The position numbers and the translations under genes were made by a program. Shown one piece after another: positions 1 to 8,824 of a stretch of 64,000 bases of DNA. Below the pieces are notes generated by a model, which did no database searches, had not been told where the DNA came from, and worked only from the letters and a program-made list of their open reading frames with translations. The stretch's first letter is position 1. The number at the start of each line of letters is the position of its first letter. The stretch is from Anaerotruncus sp. MC2020 (GTDB lineage Bacteria; Bacillota; Clostridia; Oscillospirales; Ruminococcaceae). Where the stretch lies: contig JNKE01000021.1 in assembly GCA_000701945.1 (NCBI GenBank), positions 1 to 64,000 on the forward strand, in the 5' to 3' direction.

Positions 1-330
1 CCCATTTGCCGACTTTTGCTACTTCTTCGCCGTCCTTCGACGGCTGGCTTTGAAATAAAAACGGCATAGTTTTTGATTTTTCTACCCACCGAAAGCAGAC
101 TGTGCCGTCTGTACAGAGTGAGCGAGCTTGCGAGCGGCAACGAAATTCGGGTTCAAAGGGACTGCGTCCCTTTGCAGGGTCTGGGACAGAGTCCCAGCGG
201 GTCAAGGGCAGAGCCCTTGCAGAGTCCAGAGACAGAGTCTCTGGCGGGTCAAGGGCAGAGCCCTTGCAGAGTCCAGAGGCAGAGCCTCTGGCTTTGTAAA
301 GGCTTGAGCGAAACTTTCGGTTTCGCGTTC
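1..330 (+). repeat. Dispersed hairpin-module repeat, copy A
   Basis: Bases 8 to about 240 are nearly identical to 47063-47295. The left part carries a GCCGTCC-TTC-GACGGC-type palindrome near 30-46. The right part (about 155-292) is a chain of short hairpins, each a 5-8 bp stem around a three-base loop such as AGA or TGC: AAAGGGAC/GTCCCTTT, GGGAC/GTCCC, AGGGC/GCCCT, AGAGAC/GTCTCT and AGAGGC/GCCTCT. Stem sequences differ between modules but stay self-complementary. Open frames here are by-products of the repeat and have no ribosome binding site. No gene is seen in this stretch. Confidence 0.8.
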
Positions 331-365
331 AACTTGGTTCAGAGCGGAAACAATCTCCGCGCGGC

Positions 366-394
366 TTGCTATTTCCACTGATATGTGCTATAAT
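366..394 (+). promoter_or_regulatory. Sigma-A promoter for the acetyltransferase-coaBC pair
   Basis: TTGCTA (366-371), a 17 bp spacer and TATAAT (389-394). The -10 is extended (TGCTATAAT). It lies about 30 bases before the start codon, so the leader is short. Confidence 0.75.
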
Positions 395-422
395 GAGGGT
401 ACCAACTGCCAAGGAGGTCGCC

Positions 423-872
423 ATGGGAAACGTACGCCCTGCGGAAAAGCGCGACGTCTCGCGAATTGCCGAGATATTCGTGTTCAACTACCGCCTAAAT
501 TTCTACCCCTTCTTCAAAAACGACCCGTTCTACTTCGGTGAGCTGAACGTGCTTGACACAGCGGCGGAGTTCGCGGCTGACCTCAGCGGCTTCTACGTCT
601 ACGACGACGGCATAGTAAAAGGCTTCATCAGCGTCATCGGCGACGAGCTGAACAAGCTCCATGTCGACCCGCAGTTCCAGAGTCAGGGCATAGGCGCGGA
701 GCTCCTCGCCTACGCGACCGACGAGCTCGGCGTGACGTGGCTGTGGGCGCTCGAGCAGAATGTCCGCGGACAGGCGTTTTACAGGCGTCACGGCTTCGAG
801 CTGACGGGCGAAAAGCTAATAGAGGATGAATGGGTGCCGCTGCTGAAAATGGCGCTCGGAAAGGATAAATGA
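423..872 (+). CDS. GNAT-family N-acetyltransferase
   Basis: 149 residues. The fold is recognisable from the acetyl-CoA-binding stretch 'QFQSQGIGAELL' (the R/Q-x-x-G-x-G/A motif) followed by 'ALEQNVRGQAFYRRHGF', the usual GNAT motif B with the Asn and Tyr that approach the cofactor. GNAT enzymes move an acetyl group from acetyl-CoA to an amine; the substrate cannot be read from the sequence. The start is the ATG at 423, preceded by AAGGAGG at 411-417; longer in-frame starts lie upstream of this site and inside the promoter. The gene ends one base before coaBC, so the two are probably co-transcribed. Confidence 0.85.
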   Translation: MGNVRPAEKRDVSRIAEIFVFNYRLNFYPFFKNDPFYFGELNVLDTAAEFAADLSGFYVYDDGIVKGFISVIGDELNKLHVDPQFQSQGIGAELLAYATDELGVTWLWALEQNVRGQAFYRRHGFELTGEKLIEDEWVPLLKMALGKDK

Positions 873-873
873 T

Positions 874-2064
874 ATGCTTACAGGAAAGACCGTGCTGCTC
901 GGAGTTTCGAGCTCTATCGCAGCCTACAAGATATGCAACCTCGCGCGTATGCTGACCAAGCTCGGTGCGGACGTCCACGTCGCAATGACCGAAAACGCGC
1001 AGAATTTCGTACATCCGCTGACGTTCGAGACCTTGACGCAGCATAAGTGCCTCATCGACACCTTCGACCGCAATTTCGAGTACAGCGTCGAGCACGTCTC
1101 AATCGCGAAGAAGGCGGACATCGTGATGATAGCTCCCGCGACCGCGAACGTCATCGGCAAGATAGCGAACGGCATCGCGGACGATATGCTGACCACGACG
1201 GTCATGGCGTGTACCTGCAAGAAGATAATCGCACCCGCGATGAACCACAATATGTTCCACAACCCGATAGTGCAGGAGAACATCGAGAAGCTCCGCCGCC
1301 ACGGGTATGAGGTCATCGAGCCCGTCAAGGGTATGCTCGCGAACCGCGATATCGGCGACGGCAAGCTCCCCGACGAGGAGACCCTGCTCGAGTACATCGT
1401 CCGCGAGGCGGCGTTTGAGAAGGACTTAGCGGGCAAGCGCGTGCTCGTCACTGCGGGAGCAACCCGCGAGAGTATCGACCCCGTCCGCTTCATCACCAAC
1501 CACTCGAGCGGCAAAATGGGCTTTGCGATAGCGCGTGCGGCAATGCTGCGCGGCGCCGATGTTACGGTAGTTGCGGCGCACACCGACGTTGAGCCGCCGA
1601 TGTTCGTGAACGTGGTGAGGGTGCAGTCCGCGGAGGATATGTTCAACGCGGTGAAGGAGCACCTCGACGAGAGCGACATCATCGTCAAGGCGGCGGCGGT
1701 CGCGGACTACACGCCCGTGACGGTCGCAGACAACAAGATAAAGAAGTCGGACGGGGACATGACCATCGAGCTGAAGCGCACCACAGATATCCTCAAATAT
1801 ATCGGCGAGCACAAGCGCGCAGGACAGGTAGTCTGCGGATTCTCTATGGAGACCGAGAACGTCATCGAGAACTCGCGGAAGAAGCTGACGAAGAAGAACT
1901 GCGACATGATATGCGCGAACTCCATAAAGAAGGCGGGAGCGGGCTTCGGCACGGACACGAACATCATCACGATGATAACTCCCGACGGCGACGAGGAGCT
2001 CGAGCTGATGAGCAAATTTGACGCGGCGAACATCATTCTCACCAAGCTCGCTTCAATAAAGTGA
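874..2064 (+). CDS. coaBC: Bifunctional CoaBC (phosphopantothenoylcysteine decarboxylase / phosphopantothenate-cysteine ligase)
   Basis: 396 residues, normal for the family. It makes 4'-phosphopantetheine for coenzyme A: the C-terminal half joins cysteine to phosphopantothenate and the N-terminal flavoprotein half decarboxylates the product. Visible marks are the flavin-binding start 'GVSSSIAAYK' (10-19), the catalytic His of 'SVEHVS' (about 74), the 'PAMNHNMF' motif (121-128) and the ligase signature 'RFITNHSSGKMG'. The usual substrate-lid motif, normally A-C-G-x-x-G-x-G-R-M, reads 'ANRDIGDGKL' (156-165) here, so the conserved Cys is replaced by Asn. In many Firmicutes coaBC sits between rpoZ and priA; here it is separate, and rpoZ and priA overlap directly at 14278. 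It follows the acetyltransferase by one base. Confidence 0.95.
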   Translation: MLTGKTVLLGVSSSIAAYKICNLARMLTKLGADVHVAMTENAQNFVHPLTFETLTQHKCLIDTFDRNFEYSVEHVSIAKKADIVMIAPATANVIGKIANGIADDMLTTTVMACTCKKIIAPAMNHNMFHNPIVQENIEKLRRHGYEVIEPVKGMLANRDIGDGKLPDEETLLEYIVREAAFEKDLAGKRVLVTAGATRESIDPVRFITNHSSGKMGFAIARAAMLRGADVTVVAAHTDVEPPMFVNVVRVQSAEDMFNAVKEHLDESDIIVKAAAVADYTPVTVADNKIKKSDGDMTIELKRTTDILKYIGEHKRAGQVVCGFSMETENVIENSRKKLTKKNCDMICANSIKKAGAGFGTDTNIITMITPDGDEELELMSKFDAANIILTKLASIK

Positions 2065-2070
2065 AAAACG

Positions 2071-2100
2071 AAAAGCACTCCCTCGGGAGTGCTTTTGTTT
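2071..2100 (+). terminator. Rho-independent terminator after coaBC
   Basis: Inverted repeat AAAAGCACTCC / GGAGTGCTTTT (2071-2096) followed by a T-rich run. It ends the acetyltransferase-coaBC unit. Confidence 0.9.
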
Positions 2101-2111
2101 TGGTATTGGAT

Positions 2112-2384
2112 TCAGCCCTTTGACTTACTTCGTACGTAGTCGACAGCGGCTTGCTCACTGGTGAAGCTTTTTCTGTTCCTGACATTTCCTCTTTCGCGGA
2201 ATGCCGCATAGAAGCGGTCGCCCTTCTGCCATATCTGCCAGCCGCATTCGCCGTCAAATATGTCGTAATCGCGTCCTGTTTTATTGGAGTGTTTGATAAG
2301 CTCATCAACCGTCGTTATCTGTTCGGGCTTGGGCGGAATTACCTTCTTCTTCGGGCTCTGCTTCGGCTTCTTTTTATGCGACAT
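2112..2384 (-). CDS. Small basic protein of unknown function
   Basis: 90 residues. The first 25 are very rich in Lys and Pro ('KKKPKQSPKKK'), followed by a compact domain with conserved-looking aromatic residues ('GWQIWQKGDRFYAAF'). No signal peptide or membrane segment is seen. The ATG at 2384 is chosen because GGAGG lies seven bases upstream; the GTG at 2390 is too close to that site. The lysine-rich tail suggests nucleic-acid or ribosome contact, but that is inference only. It converges with coaBC and lies downstream of the DUF1846 gene on the same strand. Confidence 0.6.
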   Translation of the reverse strand: MSHKKKPKQSPKKKVIPPKPEQITTVDELIKHSNKTGRDYDIFDGECGWQIWQKGDRFYAAFRERGNVRNRKSFTSEQAAVDYVRSKSKG

Positions 2385-2413
2385 ATTCACACCTCCAATG
2401 AGGAAAGCGCAGT

Positions 2414-3886
2414 TTATTTGCTGTATTTCGGCTCGCAGGTGAGGTTTATGCCGAGGCGCTTGAAGATGCGCTCGTCGACAGGGGAGAGGATAACGGTGGA
2501 GTGCACCTCACAGCCGCGCAGCTTTTCTATCTGCTGCATAGCCTTCTCGGCGTTCTCGTCGGTGGTAGCGCAGATAGAGAGCGCGAGCAGGGTCTCGTCG
2601 GTATGTATTCTCGGGTTGTTGTTGCCGAGGTGGTTGACCTTCAAATCCATGATAGGCTCGATAACGTGCGGCGACATCAGGAGGATATCGTCGTCAATGC
2701 CCGCGAAGTGCTTCAGCGCGTTGAGCAGGAGAGCCGATACCGCGCCGAGCAGGTCGGACGTCCTGCCCGTGAGGATAGTGCCGTCGGGGAGCTCCATAGC
2801 TGCCGCGGGAGCGCCTGTAGCCTCCTCCTTAGCGAGAGCAGCCGCAACGCACTTCCTGTCCTCGGGAGTAACGTTAGCCTGCTTCATGAGGAGCTCGAGT
2901 TTCATGACCTCCTCCTCGGAGATGAGACCCTTTCTTCTGTCGCAGAGGGCAGTGTAGTAGCGGCGGATGACCTCATCGCAGGCAGCCTTGCAGGTGACCT
3001 CGTCGTCGATTATGCAGTTGCCCGCCATATTCACGCCCATATCGGTAGGCGATTTGTAGGGCGACTGACCGAGTATCTTCTCGAACATCGCATTGAGCAC
3101 GGGGAAAATCTCGATATCGCGGTTGTAGTTGACGGTGGTCTTGCCGTAAGCCTCGAGGTGGAAGGGGTCTATCATGTTGACGTCGTTGAGGTCGGCAGTA
3201 GCCGCCTCGTAGGCGATATTGACGGGGTGACGGAGGGGGAGATTCCATATCGGAAAGGTCTCGAACTTTGCATAGCCTGCATTTCTGCCGCGCTTGTGCT
3301 CGTGGTAGAGCTGCGAGAGGCAGGTCGCCATTTTGCCGCTTCCTGGTCCTGGAGCGGTGATGACAACGAGGCGGCGGGAGGTCTCGATGTAGTCGTTCCT
3401 GCCGTAGCCCTCGTCGCTGATTATCTGCTGGAGGTTCGAGGGATAGCCCTTGATGCTGTAGTGGTGGTACACCTTCACGCCGAGAGCCTCGAGCCTGCTC
3501 TGGAAGGCGATAGCAGTGGGCTGGTTGTCATAGCGTGTGAGCACGACGCTGCTGACGTAGAGACCGATCTTGGTGAATACGTTGTAGAGGCGGATAACGT
3601 CGACATCGTAGGTGATGCCGAGGTCGCCGCGGACCTTGTTCTTCTCGATATCATCGGAGTTGATGACGATGACTATCTCAGCCTCGTCCTTGAGCTGGAG
3701 CAGCATTTGCAGCTTGCTGTCGGGCTTGAAGCCTGGGAGCACGCGTGAGGCGTGGAAGTCGTCGAACAGCTTGCCGCCGAACTCGAGGTAGAGCTTATCG
3801 CCGAACTGGTCGATACGCTGGCGGATGTGCTCGGACTGCATTTTCAGGTATTTTTCGTTGTCAAAGCCAATTTTAAGATCGGACAT
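2414..3886 (-). CDS. DUF1846-family protein
   Basis: 490 residues, the usual length of this conserved cytosolic family. The N-terminus ('KIGFDNEKYLKMQSEHI') and the nucleotide-loop-like segment 'APGPGSGK' (178-185) are typical. The biochemical role of the family is not settled. The start at 3886 has GGAGGAG upstream; further upstream methionines fall in the promoter and leader. It has its own promoter at 3921-3949 and may read through into the small gene at 2112-2384, only 29 bases downstream. Confidence 0.85.
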   Translation of the reverse strand: MSDLKIGFDNEKYLKMQSEHIRQRIDQFGDKLYLEFGGKLFDDFHASRVLPGFKPDSKLQMLLQLKDEAEIVIVINSDDIEKNKVRGDLGITYDVDVIRLYNVFTKIGLYVSSVVLTRYDNQPTAIAFQSRLEALGVKVYHHYSIKGYPSNLQQIISDEGYGRNDYIETSRRLVVITAPGPGSGKMATCLSQLYHEHKRGRNAGYAKFETFPIWNLPLRHPVNIAYEAATADLNDVNMIDPFHLEAYGKTTVNYNRDIEIFPVLNAMFEKILGQSPYKSPTDMGVNMAGNCIIDDEVTCKAACDEVIRRYYTALCDRRKGLISEEEVMKLELLMKQANVTPEDRKCVAAALAKEEATGAPAAAMELPDGTILTGRTSDLLGAVSALLLNALKHFAGIDDDILLMSPHVIEPIMDLKVNHLGNNNPRIHTDETLLALSICATTDENAEKAMQQIEKLRGCEVHSTVILSPVDERIFKRLGINLTCEPKYSK

Positions 3887-3920
3887 AGAATTCTCCTCCA
3901 TAAAAAACAAATACACTATT

Positions 3921-3949
3921 ATTATAAAACAAAAGCCGTCAAAAATCAA
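3921..3949 (-). promoter_or_regulatory. Promoter for the DUF1846 gene
   Basis: Read leftward: TTGATT (3949-3944), 17 bp, TATAAT (3926-3921), about 35 bases before the start codon. Confidence 0.75.
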
Positions 3950-4020
3950 GAAAAAAATGAAAAAAAGACGGCACAATTGATGCAGGGACGGTGGAACGCC
4001 GCACCCGAACCCCGCGCAGC

Positions 4021-4052
4021 AAAAAAGCCGCAGTTCGACAGAACTGCGGCTT
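4021..4052 (-). terminator. Terminator of the ABC exporter operon
   Basis: Twelve-base stem AAGCCGCAGTTC / GAACTGCGGCTT (4025-4052) with a four-base loop. The A run at 4021-4026 gives the U tract on the minus strand. It lies just beyond the stop codon at 4058. Confidence 0.9.
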
Positions 4053-4057
4053 ATCGC

Positions 4058-5461
4058 TTATTTGAGATTGGGCTCGAGACCTGCGAGCTCGCAGAGGGTC
4101 TTGTACGCGGACATCATCGAGTCGTTGCCCGAGATGAAATCCGAGCTTGTTATCGTGCCCGTGTACTTGCCGTTCACGAATACGTAGCAGTCGCTGCCCT
4201 CGCCCGTAGCGACGAGGTCGACCTTTGACTCCTCGCCGCTGCTGAGGACATATCTTGCGGAGAGGACAGGGTCGGTCAGCGCGGGGGCTGCGTCGATATC
4301 CGTCTTGGTGATGCTGATGTATGAGAAGGTGTTGTAGAAGGTGGTGAACATATTCTTTATCTCAGCCCTTGTCAGGTCGACCGCAGTGCCGCGGCACTCA
4401 GCTTTGCCTGCCGTTGCGTCGAGCGTGAAGGTGTCCTCCGCCTCGGCGCAGGTGAACGAGAATTCGCTGATATTGAACATATTCGCGCTCTCGACGTTCT
4501 GCATGATGATATCGTAGATGTCATATTCGATGAAGTCGAGGTCGCTCGAGTAGTAGAGCCCGACGAGCCCCGTATCCTTCACGAGGACGTGGGTCATTTT
4601 TGTGGCTTCGCGTCCGTAGCGGCTGAGCACGAGGGTGTGCGAGCTGCCGTCCGTACCGCTGACCGTGAGCTCCGCATACGGGTCATCGAATCCGTACTGC
4701 GAGAGGTCGGTGAGGTGCTCCTCTACTATCTGAGCCGCCGAAAGACGGGTCAGCACGGTTATCATTGTCGAGGGGCGGGTCTGATTGACGGTGAGCATCT
4801 TGTACTCATCGGGGAGCGTCCACAGTCCCGTTGCGGGGTCGCAGCTGAGCTCGAACGCCGTTTTGCCGCCGCGCTTGACGCTTATGCCCGATATTTCCTC
4901 CGCCTTGTAGGGGATGATACTGCTGTCGATGAGGTCGAAGCGTGTGGTGAGGAGGGAGGTTATCTCCGCGGACTGCACCGCATATATCTTGTTCTTGCCG
5001 TCCACCATTGCGTAGTAGTAGTTGCCCGTGGGACTGGCGTCGCCGATATAAATGGTATTGGAGCTTCCGCCGTCGTAGACCGTGAGCACATACGGTTCAT
5101 CGAGACCGTATTTCTCCTTGCTTTCCTTGTCCGCCTCGCCGTAGTTGGTATCGGCTTCGAGGTCGCAGATAGTGGTGCAAATGAGCTGAGCCTTGGACTG
5201 AGCGACGTGGAAGGTGTTCTCGGAATCGGGCGAGTTGACCCACCTGTCGTTCTCGCGGACGAGGGTATATGAGCCCTCCTCGCTCTGTATCTCTATCTTG
5301 CCGATAGCGTCGGAATCGAGGCTGAAGAGCTGATTTTCTGCGAGCTCCTTTGATTTTCTTTCCCTGTCCTTTTTATCGGAGCCCTGCACGTAGAAGAACG
5401 CGCCTGCTGATACGGCAGCAGCTGCCACAAGGCTTATGACTGCGATGATACCTTTTTTCAT
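4058..5461 (-). CDS. DUF4340-domain membrane-anchored protein of an ABC exporter operon
   Basis: 467 residues: one N-terminal membrane segment (about 4-23) and a large extracytoplasmic region, typical of DUF4340 proteins found beside GldG-like subunits. The region after the anchor starts 'LFSLDSDAIGKIEIQSEEG', a family-like repeat unit of beta strands. It is the last gene of the exporter operon. Its ATG at 5461 shares the A of the preceding TAA stop, so translation is probably coupled. The function, perhaps binding or handing over a substrate outside the membrane, is inferred from context. An upstream in-frame methionine was not used because it lies inside the previous gene. Confidence 0.8.
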   Translation of the reverse strand: MKKGIIAVISLVAAAAVSAGAFFYVQGSDKKDRERKSKELAENQLFSLDSDAIGKIEIQSEEGSYTLVRENDRWVNSPDSENTFHVAQSKAQLICTTICDLEADTNYGEADKESKEKYGLDEPYVLTVYDGGSSNTIYIGDASPTGNYYYAMVDGKNKIYAVQSAEITSLLTTRFDLIDSSIIPYKAEEISGISVKRGGKTAFELSCDPATGLWTLPDEYKMLTVNQTRPSTMITVLTRLSAAQIVEEHLTDLSQYGFDDPYAELTVSGTDGSSHTLVLSRYGREATKMTHVLVKDTGLVGLYYSSDLDFIEYDIYDIIMQNVESANMFNISEFSFTCAEAEDTFTLDATAGKAECRGTAVDLTRAEIKNMFTTFYNTFSYISITKTDIDAAPALTDPVLSARYVLSSGEESKVDLVATGEGSDCYVFVNGKYTGTITSSDFISGNDSMMSAYKTLCELAGLEPNLK

Positions 5462-7002
5462 TAAGCATATCTCCTTTTCAGCCATACTGCGAGACCTGCG
5501 GCGAGGAATGCCGCGGGTATGATGAAGAACAGCTTGATAGTGCGCGAGGCGTCGTCGGAGTCCTTGAATTCGAGCGTGTCGTAGGTGTTGGACTTAGCGC
5601 CTATGCCCATATCTATGTCGCTGTTGTAGAGCCAAGTGTTCGAGAAGAGCGTGAGCATACGCGTACCCGTGGTAGCGTTTGTCCATCTGTCGTTGCTTAT
5701 GGCGTCATCGGTACCGATGAGGTACAGCTTTGCGCCTGTCTGCTTGTTGTAGGAGTAGTAGCCGAATACGAGCGGCTCATTGGTGAGCGCCTCGGCGACC
5801 TCCTTGGTGCCGTCGTCACCGCCCATGGGGGTGCTGACGGTGGTATACGTTGTAGCGTCCTGTTCGAGTGTGAGGTTCTCGATTATGGAGAATTTCTCTA
5901 TCTGCTCGCCCGACACAGTGAGCTCGAAGAAGCTCCTTGTATTGGACACATATGGGAGTATACCCGCCTTCGAGTCCTGAAGCTTGGTATTGAGGTCTGT
6001 GGTGAGGTCTTCTGTAGCCTCACTGCTCGGGTAGGGGTAGGATACCTTGATGAAGTGCTCGAGTATCTGATTGAGGCGAGGGTCGTTCTCGTCTGAGATA
6101 TCGTAGGGGAGAGCGTTTGCGATGTCGGCTATCGTCGGGTGGAGGAGGGGGCTCTTCTCGGTGACGGTATTGTAGTGCATACCGAGCTGGAATACCGCGA
6201 GGAGGGACTCAATGTTCTTGAATCTGCCCTTTGTCTCGCAGGGAGGGAGTATCATCGAGATAGCGCCGCCGTTGTCTGCGTAAGCCTTGAGCTTTTTGTA
6301 GTCGGACTCGGTGATGTCCTTCTCGGGAGCGACGAGGTACACGATAGCGGCGTTGTCGGGGACAGCCTCGACCTTGTTGAGGTCGAGCTCATCGACGCTG
6401 TAGTTGTCAGCCTTTATCGCGTCCATGTAGTCGGAGTAGTCGTCAATGGTCTTGCTTCCGTAGCCCGAGAGGAAGTACACTGTCGGGAGGCTTCCGCTCG
6501 TGCAGAGGTATATAGCGCCTGCGATGAGCTCCTCGCCCTCATACATGAGGATATCGTTGGAGTCGGTCGGGAAGCAGCGAATGAAAGACACCTTCTTGGT
6601 AACGTCTCCGCACTTGATGAAGATATCGGCGGGATTTACGCTGAGAGTACCTGTCGGGTCGAGGCTGTTTGCGAGCTCGACGTCCTTATTGGGGTCGAAG
6701 CAGGTGAGCGTGATATTGTCGCGCTTCTCGAGCTCGGTCAGCGTGTGGTAGAGCGGCAGGTACTTGGGTACCTCCTGCAGGTCGTTGAGGTGGGAGAGGA
6801 AGTAGACGTCGATATGCTTGTCCGAGGTGTCATCGAGGAGCTGTTTTGTAATCGGGTTGAGTGAATACTGACCCGAGGGCGTCATATCGAAGACCTTGTC
6901 CTTGTAGGCGAAGATCATATTAATAGGAATGAATATCAGCAGTATGAGTATCGCGAGCACGATAGCGAACGCGCCCGAAAAATCGAATCTTTTCTTTTCC
7001 AT
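5461..7002 (-). CDS. GldG-like ABC transporter auxiliary subunit
   Basis: 513 residues with a membrane segment at each end (about 11-33 and 488-506) and a large outer domain between them. Features such as 'YFLSGYGSKTIDDYSD' and 'NGGAISMILPP' fit the ABC-transporter auxiliary (GldG) family. In Bacteroidetes such proteins act with GldA and GldF in gliding; in Firmicutes they belong to exporters of unknown substrate. The ribosome binding site AAGGGGG overlaps the end of the permease gene. It is clearly co-transcribed with its neighbours. Confidence 0.85.
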   Translation of the reverse strand: MEKKRFDFSGAFAIVLAILILLIFIPINMIFAYKDKVFDMTPSGQYSLNPITKQLLDDTSDKHIDVYFLSHLNDLQEVPKYLPLYHTLTELEKRDNITLTCFDPNKDVELANSLDPTGTLSVNPADIFIKCGDVTKKVSFIRCFPTDSNDILMYEGEELIAGAIYLCTSGSLPTVYFLSGYGSKTIDDYSDYMDAIKADNYSVDELDLNKVEAVPDNAAIVYLVAPEKDITESDYKKLKAYADNGGAISMILPPCETKGRFKNIESLLAVFQLGMHYNTVTEKSPLLHPTIADIANALPYDISDENDPRLNQILEHFIKVSYPYPSSEATEDLTTDLNTKLQDSKAGILPYVSNTRSFFELTVSGEQIEKFSIIENLTLEQDATTYTTVSTPMGGDDGTKEVAEALTNEPLVFGYYSYNKQTGAKLYLIGTDDAISNDRWTNATTGTRMLTLFSNTWLYNSDIDMGIGAKSNTYDTLEFKDSDDASRTIKLFFIIPAAFLAAGLAVWLKRRYA

Positions 7003-7008
7003 TTCAGC

Positions 7009-7740
7009 TTACCCCCTTTTCCAGCGGCGTCTCTCGATAGCGATGAAGTTCCACGAGAGGCAGACGATTATCGCGGAGGCAAAGAATACGAGGTCGGAGA
7101 GCCTGATGAAGCCCTGCGAGAAGTAAGCGAACCTCGGCTGAGCGGCAAATGCGTAGAGTACGGACTGGAGCTTCGGGAACTGCATGATGAAGTCTGTGCG
7201 GGAGAAGTCGTCGATGAACATGAATATCCACATGACTATCTCGCCGATGACTGCGGCGATGATGGAGTTCTCGGTGAAGCTCGAGATGAGCATACCTATG
7301 GCGATGAACATGGCGCCCCAAGCGAAGAAGCCGATATACGCGCAGATGAGCTGGTTCATGATGAGGGTGCCGTGGAGGTGAGTGAAAATCGGGAAGAACG
7401 CCGAGCCTGCCATCATGAAGAGGAAGACCGTCAGGTTAGCGAGGTACTTGCCGATGATTATCTGTATCACGCTGACGGGCGAGGTCATGAGCAGGACTTC
7501 AGTGCCGAAGCGGCGCTCGTCGGCGAACGTCCTCATCGTGAGAATGGGGATGAGGAATATGAAGAAGAAAATGACATTATAGAAGATGTCGGGGAATGTG
7601 AACTGGAGTATCGGGCGTTCGAGGTCGCCGAGCGCCGAGTTGAACATATAGGTGAACAGGAACATGAACAGTGCCGTGATGACATACGCAAATGGCGTAT
7701 AGAAGAAGGACTGGAGCTCCTTTTTATAAATAGAAAACAT
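7009..7740 (-). CDS. ABC-2 type permease (GldF-like)
   Basis: 243 residues with about six membrane spans, beginning 'MFSIYKKELQSFFYTPFAYV', a typical start for ABC-2 permeases of this group. It forms the membrane channel with the ATPase encoded just upstream. Its ATG at 7740 shares one base with the ATPase stop codon (TAATG), so production is coupled. The loop 'DERRFGTEVLLMTSPVS' is a characteristic cytoplasmic motif of the group. Confidence 0.88.
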   Translation of the reverse strand: MFSIYKKELQSFFYTPFAYVITALFMFLFTYMFNSALGDLERPILQFTFPDIFYNVIFFFIFLIPILTMRTFADERRFGTEVLLMTSPVSVIQIIIGKYLANLTVFLFMMAGSAFFPIFTHLHGTLIMNQLICAYIGFFAWGAMFIAIGMLISSFTENSIIAAVIGEIVMWIFMFIDDFSRTDFIMQFPKLQSVLYAFAAQPRFAYFSQGFIRLSDLVFFASAIIVCLSWNFIAIERRRWKRG

Positions 7741-8801
7741 TACTCTGCGTCCTCCTTTTCCTCGTCCTCATCGGACTCTTCGGGCTCGTCCTCAGCCTCG
7801 GAGCCGTTCTCGGTCTCGGACTTTATCTCGTCGAGCAGGTCGAGCAGACCGTTCTTGGTCGAAGCCTTGTTTATCATGTCGACGAATACCGCCTCGAGGT
7901 CGGGCTTTTCGGTGTAAATCTCGGAAATCTGTATGCCGCGCTTTATCAGCTCGGCCATGATAGCGTTCTTGGTATCGTCGCCCGCGCCCTCCTTTAGCTT
8001 GACCGCGAAAGCGAAGAAGTCGTTGCCCTCGGCGTCGATGGCAGTTATCTCCTGCACGCCGTCGGTGAGCTCGATGATGTTGGACGCCTTGGTGCGGTCG
8101 CCCTTGACCTTGATGTGGAGGGTGAGGCTTCCGCCGAGCTTTTTCTCGAGGTTCTCGATAGTGTCGATAGCCTTGATGTCGCCCTTATTGATGATAACGA
8201 CCCTGTCGCACACAGCGCTCACCTCGGAGAGGATATGCGAGCTGAAAATGACGGAGTGCTCCTTTTTCAAGTCCTTGATGATGTTCCTTACCTCGATGAC
8301 CTGATTGGGGTCGAGGCCGACAGTAGGCTCGTCGAGGATGAGGAACTTTGGGTTGCCGAGGAGAGCCTGCGCGAAGCCGACGCGCTGTTTATAGCCCTTG
8401 GAGAGGTTCTTGATGAGCTTGTCCTGAACGTCCTCTATCTTGAGGAGCTTTGTCACGCGCGCTATCTCGTCCCTGCGCTCGGAGGAGCGGATGCGCTTGA
8501 GTCCCGCGCAGAAGGAGAGGTACTCCCTGACACGCATATCGGGGTAAACGGGCGGTATTTCGGGGAGATAGCCGATGTTCTTTTTAGCGGCGACGGGCTC
8601 CTTGGAGATGTCGCTGCCGAAGATAGTGACCTTGCCCGCAGACATGGGCAGGTAGCCTGCGATCATATTCATGGTAGTGGATTTTCCCGCACCGTTGGGT
8701 CCGAGGAATCCGAGTATCTCATTATCATTTATCGTAAAGCTGATATTGTTCACGGCGCGGTTGGTGCCGTAATACTTGGTCAGGTTTTCAATAGTTATCA
8801 T
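7740..8801 (-). CDS. ABC transporter ATP-binding protein (GldA-like)
   Basis: 353 residues. Walker A 'GPNGAGKST' (34-42), signature 'LSKGY' (133-137, Gly conserved) and Walker B 'FLILDEP' (153-159) are all intact. After the ATPase core there is an extra domain of about 110 residues and a strongly acidic tail (about 330-353, mostly Glu, Asp and Ser), which is unusual. The start at 8801 has AAAGGAG six bases upstream. It is the first gene of a four-gene exporter operon with the permease, GldG-like and DUF4340 proteins. The substrate is unknown. Confidence 0.92.
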   Translation of the reverse strand: MITIENLTKYYGTNRAVNNISFTINDNEILGFLGPNGAGKSTTMNMIAGYLPMSAGKVTIFGSDISKEPVAAKKNIGYLPEIPPVYPDMRVREYLSFCAGLKRIRSSERRDEIARVTKLLKIEDVQDKLIKNLSKGYKQRVGFAQALLGNPKFLILDEPTVGLDPNQVIEVRNIIKDLKKEHSVIFSSHILSEVSAVCDRVVIINKGDIKAIDTIENLEKKLGGSLTLHIKVKGDRTKASNIIELTDGVQEITAIDAEGNDFFAFAVKLKEGAGDDTKNAIMAELIKRGIQISEIYTEKPDLEAVFVDMINKASTKNGLLDLLDEIKSETENGSEAEDEPEESDEDEEKEDAE

Positions 8802-8824
8802 GAGAAGCTCCTTTCTATAATAAT

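Noticed and set aside
150..300. CRISPR array
   Set aside because: The units are hairpins with varied stems and no fixed-length spacers; no cas gene is present.
73..381. Open frame inside repeat copy A, with a near-identical one at 47128-47433
   Set aside because: The translation only follows the hairpin repeats and no ribosome binding site precedes it.
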